From assembly GCA_002401495.1 (NCBI GenBank), contig NVTG01000104.1, forward strand, positions 1-5,367: 5,367 nt of DNA, in the 5' to 3' direction. Below are positions 1-5,367 of this stretch, in pieces. How positions within the stretch are numbered: position 1 is the first letter of the stretch; each line of letters begins with the position of its first letter. The stretch comes from Candidatus Kaiserbacteria bacterium. Lineage in GTDB: Bacteria; Patescibacteria; Paceibacteria; UBA9973; UBA2100. The translations under genes and the position numbers were made by a program. Below the pieces are notes generated by a model. That model did not search any database. It was not told the origin of the DNA and saw only the letters and a list, made by a program, of their open reading frames with translations.

Positions 1-240
1 GAAGAAAAAAATAAAAAATTCTAAATTAAGAATAATCATAGATCTTCTTCTATCAATCGCCCTCTTCGTAGGAATCCTCATAGGTAAAGGTGGCGGTAGA
101 TGTGCTGGTGAAGCGCGCATATCACAATCAGATTCAAAAGAAGTGGAAGAGGATTCGTTCAATGCCTCTTTGGTTTGATGAATATTTATGTATTTCTTGT
201 CAAGGGATTTAAATAATAGGTCGTCTATGAGGTTAGACAT
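1..240 (-). CDS. 5' part of an unrecognised ciliate protein (runs off left edge)
   Basis: On the minus strand an ATG at 240 opens a frame of 80 codons that stays open to the window edge, so the 3' end is missing. I do not recognise the protein. The N-terminus (MSNLIDDLLFKSLDKK) is followed by a Ser/Glu-rich stretch, then a proline run (LPPPLP), then a basic cluster (KRAIDRRR). The last dozen codons are Ile/Phe-rich and A/T-biased, so they may be the start of non-coding sequence or a hidden splice, although I see no GT donor there. The start was chosen because it is the first ATG after the AT-rich spacer shared with the divergent Prp39-like gene. No TAA or TAG codon falls in this piece, so it does not itself test the genetic code. 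Confidence 0.5.
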   Translation of the reverse strand, partial: MSNLIDDLLFKSLDKKYINIHQTKEALNESSSTSFESDCDMRASPAHLPPPLPMRIPTKRAIDRRRSMIILNLEFFIFFF

Positions 241-258
241 TTATTATATAATATAAAA
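241..258. promoter_or_regulatory. 18-bp AT-only divergent intergenic spacer
   Basis: All 18 bases between the start codons of the minus-strand gene (ATG at 240) and the Prp39-like gene (ATG at 259) are A or T. By position it must contain, or lie inside, the promoter of both genes. That leaves almost no room for 5' UTRs. The role is inferred from location; no specific motif is recognised. Confidence 0.4.
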
Positions 259-1979
259 ATGTCTAAATAAATCTTGGAATTAGAATCCCTTGTAAGCCCT
301 TTCCCTCATCTCCCCTTAGGATCCTACCCCCGAAACAAAGTTATCCTTAATAGAAGCTCACAAATCCATTCTGAAAGACCATCCCTTATCCCTCAGTCAC
401 CTCAAGAAAGTTGTGGCTCTCCTCACAGAATTAGACAGGATTGAAGAAGCAAGAGTATTGTAAGTGTTGCTCGTGTTTAAATGTAAAATAGGTTTGAGGG
501 AGCTGTAACGAGAAATGATAAGTGCGTAGAGATCTGGAATGAGTATATTGAGTTTGCTATGGTTAATTATGTCATTAAATCAGACCAATACAGCAAAGCA
601 AAACCGTAAGTCCTCCCCTTCCACCCTTAGAATATTCGAAGCAGCAAAATCAAAATGTGGCGGTCATTTTTAAGCAGCCTAAATATATTAAAAATACATA
701 GATTTCGAGATGACCCACAACAACCTCTTCTTCATCAACCTGTTATATTTCCAAGCAATGAAGATGCCATTAAAAGACTTAGATAAAATATACGTTTAAT
801 ACAGAGAATTTATCGATGATTACTTTGATATATTTACCAGCGATTCAGTAATGAAAGATGATGAAAGTGGAAACTTGCAAGCTTATGCACAAGTGAAGGT
901 TGAGGTCACTTTACATCTGGCATCGCGGAATAAAGAGAATTTTATTCGAAAAGTTTATGAGACTTAGGATAGGACTAAATTGCATATTAATGATGTGTTC
1001 CCTTATGAGAACTTTGCAGGGTTGGAGGGGATTTATGATGCGGATTAAGGGGAGGTTGATAATGGGGCGATTTGGGTGGAGTATATTGAACATTAGATCT
1101 AGAATAGAGATTTTGGGAAAGCGAAGGATTTGTATGAAAGATATTTGATTTCGTAAGATAAGAATAAAGGTGTTTGGGATTTATTTATTACTTTTATCGA
1201 TAAGTATCTCAATGATCCGAAGCTACGATCAGATGCCGCGAGTAAGAGGGAAGCTTTGCATGAAAATGCGCTTGAATATGTGACGCTGATGTTGGATAAG
1301 GCTGAGTATGAAGAGTCAATCAAGAATGTTGACACGGCGAGGGCTATTTATACTGATTTATACGAAAATAAAGCGCCATCTTACATCAGAGTCATTCTCG
1401 CTTACTGCAATTTTGAATGCAGGCATGCGAACTTTGATAAAACTTTGCAGATATATGAATAAGTTTATAAGAAATTTTAACTACAGGAAGATGCTGCGAC
1501 GATTGTTTTGCTGACTATTCATTATTCTAGATTTCAATAATTTGTAAGTGGTTTTGTGGTTTATGTGGAAGAAAATGAAAGATGAGGAAAAGGCAATTCA
1601 AATCTTCTAGAGGACTCTCAGTTCTGTTGGAGATCATTACTAACTGTATACAGCATATGTGAGTATGTTAAGATTCCTGAATCCAAGTGCTCATAACTCT
1701 TTCGTCAAAATGATCGAGGTCTGTGACAAGGCACTTTCATAAACCTGCAAGTTGCAAGATACCGAGAAGAGACTGATTGCTAAAATCTACATTGATTACT
1801 TGAATGAGAACTGTTCAGAAATTGCTTTTGTTAGATCGAAGCAAATTTTCTTAGCTGATTTACTCACAGATCCTCCTGCTTCTGAAGAGAACTAGAACGG
1901 AGACATCGAAGTTGGAATTAAACGTGCGTCTGCTGGAAGCAATGGAATTACTTATGAGGACAAAAGGCAAAAGATCTGA
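259..1979 (+). CDS. PRPF39: Prp39-like HAT-repeat pre-mRNA splicing factor, five exons
   Basis: Exons are 259-291, 320-459, 492-605, 631-1543 and 1572-1979; introns are 28, 32, 25 and 28 nt. The spliced frame is 536 codons ending in TGA (535 aa), with many in-frame TAA/TAG read as Gln. The protein is built of helical HAT (half-a-TPR) repeats with the W..Y..fE / A..iy.r pattern: EARVLFEGAV, then IWNEYIEF, AAQIYQKYIDFE, WVEYIEHQ, AKDLYERYL, ARAIYTDLYEN, KAIQIFQRTL. A segment like the Prp39 core (MPLKDLDKIYVQYREFID) and the order of repeats favour Prp39, a U1 snRNP-associated protein acting in 5' splice-site recognition in the nucleus, over CstF77/Rna14 or Prp6. The last intron ends in GAAG rather than TAG and is the least certain splice; it is supported because reading through reaches TGA while splicing restores a HAT repeat. 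Length fits the family. Convergent with the next gene. Confidence 0.75.
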
Positions 1980-2016
1980 AGATGATGTAAGTAGATTTGC
2001 CATTAATATGTTTAAT
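1980..2016. other. 37-bp convergent intergenic spacer
   Basis: Only 37 bases separate the TGA of the Prp39-like gene (1977-1979) from the TGA of the minus-strand CFAP96-like gene (2017-2019). Both 3' UTRs and polyadenylation signals must lie here or overlap the opposite coding region. No AATAAA is seen. Adjacent inward-facing transcripts would probably overlap at their ends. Confidence 0.55.
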
Positions 2017-3084
2017 TCACCAAGCATTTGTCTGTCTCATATGTCTGATGCTCTCCTGCGTTCCTTTGCAGGGAACTGATTTCATCTGCTAGGTATGGTA
2101 CCATGGAGGTCTATCTGCAGATCCTTTTATCACATTTGCTTCTCTTTCTCCAACCTCAGTTTGATACTTCGGAAATGATTCTAGTGTCTTATTGTATCCT
2201 TTTTTAGCAGGATTATTAGGTCTAAAAGGTTGGTCATGTATTGATTTCACAGCTTTCAACAAGATATTATTACTCTGAAGTTAGCTAAAGAATCTTACAG
2301 GAGTGAGACTTCCTTCTTCACCAAAAGTCTTTCTTTCATTGAGGAAAGTATGATTCGTTCTTGAGTAACTGGAGAAAGGTCTCGCTAAAAATCTATCTCT
2401 ATGTTTCTTCTGTTCAGTTTGCTAGTTTCTTTGTTTTCTTTCATAAGGATCACACGAGTATTCAAAAACTGAAAACAAATTACTTTGTGCAGTAATTTGT
2501 CTATTATTTTTATGAGATGCGTGAAGAAACGATTTAGGCCCTGTTTTTACTCTTCCTGTGTCATCTCTATGGTCGTATGTTTTGAAAACCTTTGTATTTG
2601 AGTGGTCAAATTCACTATTAACACTACGTAAATCTCTTGAGACAGCAAAGACTTACACAACCTTTGGTCCACCATTTGGAACAAATGCTCTTTTACCTAG
2701 AGTAGCCTTGTTTTTCCGTAAAATATATTTTGGGTCTTAATATGGATCACTTAGAGCATTGTAACCAGGTTTTGAGAATAAAACTTCATCAGCAGTGCCT
2801 TTTTTAATCTGTCCACTTCCAAACTTTTTATAGCCGTCTTAGCCATCCTCTTTTTTGACTGATAAATTAGATAGGAAACTCTTACAATCAGATTTAATAT
2901 AGTATGAAGGGTCACCAACTGCTAAACCGATTGGATTTGAAAAAAGACCATGGCGTCGTCTAAAAGCCATTAACATTGGCAATCATTAATTCAAGTTAAC
3001 TTACTGCGCAGAGTTCAATTCCTGATCTTAAAGAAATTTAGAATTTCTTGGATCGAGATCATAAGAAGTAGTTAAATGAGCCAT
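2017..3084 (-). CDS. CFAP96: CFAP96 (C4orf47/UPF0602-family) cilium protein, two exons
   Basis: On the minus strand, exon 1 is 3084-3005 and exon 2 is 2959-2017, joined by a 45-nt GTAAGT...TTTTAG intron (3004-2960). Reading through the intron meets TGA, so splicing is needed. The product is 340 aa and ends at TGA; TAA/TAG codons serve as Gln. Family hallmarks in order: GLFSNP then VGDP (about residues 31-44), an SDPYQDPKY segment, LGKRAFVPNGGPK, and near residue 270 PFRPNNPAKKGY followed by ESFPKY, matching the FkPs.P.KK...gtF..yP pattern of human C4orf47. Human CFAP96 is about 309 aa, so length agrees. The family is associated with cilia, flagella and centrosomes, and its presence fits a ciliated protist; the precise role is not known from sequence. 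The middle of the protein is divergent, rich in Lys, Arg and Asn. It shares a 27-bp divergent spacer with the CDPK gene. Confidence 0.7.
2960..3004 (-). other. 45-nt intron of the CFAP96-like gene, longest in window
   Basis: Donor GTAAGT at 3004 on the minus strand and acceptor TTTTAG ending at 2960. The unspliced frame contains TGA, so removal is required. It joins codon 27 (CA|A). The other thirteen introns are 23-35 nt. A 15-nt GT...TTTTAG alternative inside it would leave the TGA in place and is therefore excluded. Confidence 0.65.
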
Positions 3085-3111
3085 TTTCGTTATTAAATAT
3101 AATAAGATTAA
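3085..3111. promoter_or_regulatory. 27-bp divergent spacer between CFAP96-like and CDPK genes
   Basis: The stretch between the two start codons (minus ATG at 3084, plus ATG at 3112) is mostly A/T, with TATTAAATATAATA inside. It is the only non-coding DNA upstream of either gene, so both promoters presumably lie here or in neighbouring coding sequence. Whether the TATA-like run is used cannot be told from sequence alone. Confidence 0.4.
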
Positions 3112-4840
<1,729 letters not shown>

Positions 4841-4892
4841 TGGTGAAATTGGTTAATTATTTTATTAATCTCATATTTTAAATTAAAAGATA
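4841..4892. promoter_or_regulatory. 52-bp tandem intergenic spacer (CDPK 3' end / eIF4E 5' end)
   Basis: AT-rich DNA between the CDPK stop (4838-4840) and the ATG of the eIF4E-like gene (4893), both on the plus strand. It must hold the CDPK 3' UTR and the promoter of the next gene. TTTAAATTAAAAG lies about 10-20 bases before the ATG. No canonical AATAAA was found. Confidence 0.4.
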
Positions 4893-5155
4893 ATGAACAC
4901 CTCAAGCGAAAACAGCATTTTGAGTGAAGAAGAATCTCGACTCAATTTATCTCACGGCGCTGACTCTTCATTTGGCGGATCATTCCATTCTTCAGACATA
5001 CACAAACTCGAGACATCGTGGTGTTTCTGGTACTCATCGCGAGTAGAAAAGACCTCTTCTGAAAACTACGAATCCAAACTCAAAAACATTTGTAAGTAAG
5101 ATGTCGATCTAACTTTTTGGGGATAGTCACTGCGGATACAGTTGAAGAATTCTTC
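4893..5155 (+). CDS. eIF4E: 5' part of eIF4E-family cap-binding protein, class II (4E-HP)-like, interrupted
   Basis: Exon 1 is 4893-5091 and exon 2 begins at 5127 after a 35-nt intron; the eIF4E match ends about 5150. The first 38 residues are Ser/Glu-rich and low in complexity, as is usual for eIF4E tails. Then [10 protein letters not shown] (Trp43, Trp46), [12 protein letters not shown] and TADTVEEF follow the order of the eIF4E fold start. The YSxR...TSS..YE..IK.I pattern is closest to class II proteins (animal 4E-HP, plant nCBP), which bind the mRNA cap and often repress translation. Splicing joins T|TC and restores the LxxIxTxxTVEEF spacing seen in plant eIF4E. After this motif the expected Trp and the rest of the roughly 180-residue domain, including the second cap-binding Trp, are absent, because the frame enters unrelated sequence. 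What remains cannot bind cap. Confidence 0.72.
5092..5126 (+). other. 35-nt intron in the eIF4E-like gene
   Basis: GTAAGT donor and GATAG acceptor. Removing it makes the codon T|TC and aligns [13 protein letters not shown] with the family without gaps relative to plant eIF4E. Its ciliate-type structure shows that the ciliate-derived sequence extends at least to 5126. Confidence 0.65.
5144..5155. repeat. 12-bp perfect palindrome (GAAGAATTCTTC) at the first junction
   Basis: GAAGAATTCTTC equals its own reverse complement and has GAATTC at 5147-5152. It encodes EEFF, the exact place where the eIF4E match (TVEEF) hands over to the dioxygenase match (EEFFYQ). It may be the microhomology at which two templates were joined, or chance. 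Confidence 0.6.
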
Positions 5156-5235
5156 TACCAATTGGAAGGGGATATGCTGTTGAAGGTCATGGATGATGGT
5201 CAGCGGGTAGATGTGCCAATTAATGAAGGTGAAAT
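5144..5235 (+). pseudogene. HAAO: Fragment of 3-hydroxyanthranilate 3,4-dioxygenase, no start or end
   Basis: In the frame continuing from eIF4E the translation reads [15 protein letters not shown], then [15 protein letters not shown], which matches the core cupin strand pair of 3-hydroxyanthranilate 3,4-dioxygenase (EEFFYQlkGDM.LKV..dG...diPIrEGEi). That enzyme opens the 3-hydroxyanthranilate ring in tryptophan breakdown, using iron held by two His and one Glu. Only the Glu ligand (second Glu of EEFF) is present. The His just upstream (DYH motif) is replaced by eIF4E sequence, and the PHxP His downstream is replaced by the next fragment. Codons include CAG and CGG and no TAA/TAG, unlike the ciliate genes. 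It cannot be active and is best read as a piece of bacterial DNA; the bacterial rather than eukaryotic origin is inferred. Confidence 0.65.
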
Positions 5236-5367
5236 TTTAATTAGCCAAGCGTCGGTACGTTTAGACGGTGCAAGCCAACACTTTGCACCACTAAGCTACC
5301 CTGCTGTGTCTGATTTTTATGCAACACAAGCCATGGTTGAAGCTTGTAAAAATTTAAACATTGAAAA
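5224..5367 (+). pseudogene. udp: Internal fragment of bacterial-type uridine phosphorylase, runs off right edge
   Basis: From about INEGEILI onward the frame reads [15 protein letters not shown], then [18 protein letters not shown]. This closely follows the middle of gammaproteobacterial uridine phosphorylase (E. coli Udp: [22 protein letters not shown]), an enzyme that splits uridine into uracil and ribose-1-phosphate. The first hundred or so residues, with the phosphate-binding Gly-Asp-Pro region, are missing and replaced by the dioxygenase fragment; the C-terminal part lies beyond the window. The identity is clear despite the short length. There is no TAA or TAG codon, and Gln is CAA throughout. 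No start, ribosome binding site or promoter is visible, so it is a fragment and not a gene in its own right here. Confidence 0.8.

Noticed and set aside
241..258. AT-rich stretch as a replication origin
   Set aside because: It is only 18 bp and is simply the spacer between two start codons; nothing else supports an origin.
900..1148. ATG-started frame of 82 codons on the plus strand
   Set aside because: It is in a different frame from the Prp39-like exon 4, has no family resemblance, and arises because that exon is rich in in-frame TAA/TAG under the standard code.
1977..1979. TGA at the end of the Prp39-like gene as a readthrough or selenocysteine codon
   Set aside because: The frame after it holds nothing conserved and the convergent gene ends 37 bp later; it behaves as an ordinary stop.
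2558..2740. Plus-strand frame of 60 codons
   Set aside because: It lies antisense to the CFAP96-like exon 2, which is supported by conserved motifs; it is a shadow.
5156..5367. Horizontal transfer giving a functional bacterial enzyme in the ciliate
   Set aside because: Neither enzyme fragment has its essential residues or its own start, and two unrelated fragments follow each other at microhomology points. An artefact or dead insertion is more economical.
5127..5367. The whole right end as a divergent eIF4E exon
   Set aside because: After TVEEF no eIF4E landmarks appear, whereas strong dioxygenase and uridine phosphorylase motifs do.

Overview
The window looks like nuclear DNA of a ciliate, most likely Paramecium or a close oligohymenophorean relative, joined at its right end to short pieces of bacterial-type coding sequence. 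Four reading frames can be followed only if TAA and TAG are read as glutamine and TGA is the sole stop. They also need very small GT...AG introns (fourteen, mostly 23-35 nt, one of 45 nt). Genes are packed with 18-52 bp between coding regions. This suits a Paramecium-type macronuclear genome; the species cannot be fixed from sequence alone, and the base composition does not look as AT-rich as P. tetraurelia.

Layout: (1) 1-240 minus, the 5' part of an unrecognised gene that runs off the left edge. (2) 259-1979 plus, five exons, a HAT-repeat protein resembling the U1 snRNP splicing factor Prp39 (535 aa). (3) 2017-3084 minus, two exons, a homologue of the cilia/flagella protein CFAP96 (C4orf47 family; 340 aa), convergent with Prp39 with 37 bp between the stops. 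(4) 3112-4840 plus, nine exons, a complete calcium-dependent protein kinase (506 aa) with a full kinase domain, junction segment, four canonical EF-hands and an MGxC acylation-type N-terminus. It is divergent from CFAP96 with 27 bp between start codons. (5) 4893 to about 5155 plus, the first part of an eIF4E-family cap-binding protein, closest in appearance to class II (4E-HP/eIF4E2), with one intron.

The eIF4E gene is not completed. After the motif TVEEF the frame passes into a fragment of 3-hydroxyanthranilate 3,4-dioxygenase (about 5144-5235), and then into a fragment of uridine phosphorylase (about 5224-5367), which runs off the right edge. Both changes occur at short stretches where the two proteins look alike, and the frame stays open throughout. 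The bacterial-type stretch uses no TAA or TAG codons. The simplest reading is a chimera made during amplification or assembly of ciliate DNA with DNA of food or symbiotic bacteria. A real gene fusion is possible but unlikely.

The ciliate genes do not form a pathway (splicing, cilium structure, calcium signalling, translation); their closeness reflects genome compaction. No tRNA, rRNA, CRISPR array or mobile element was seen.
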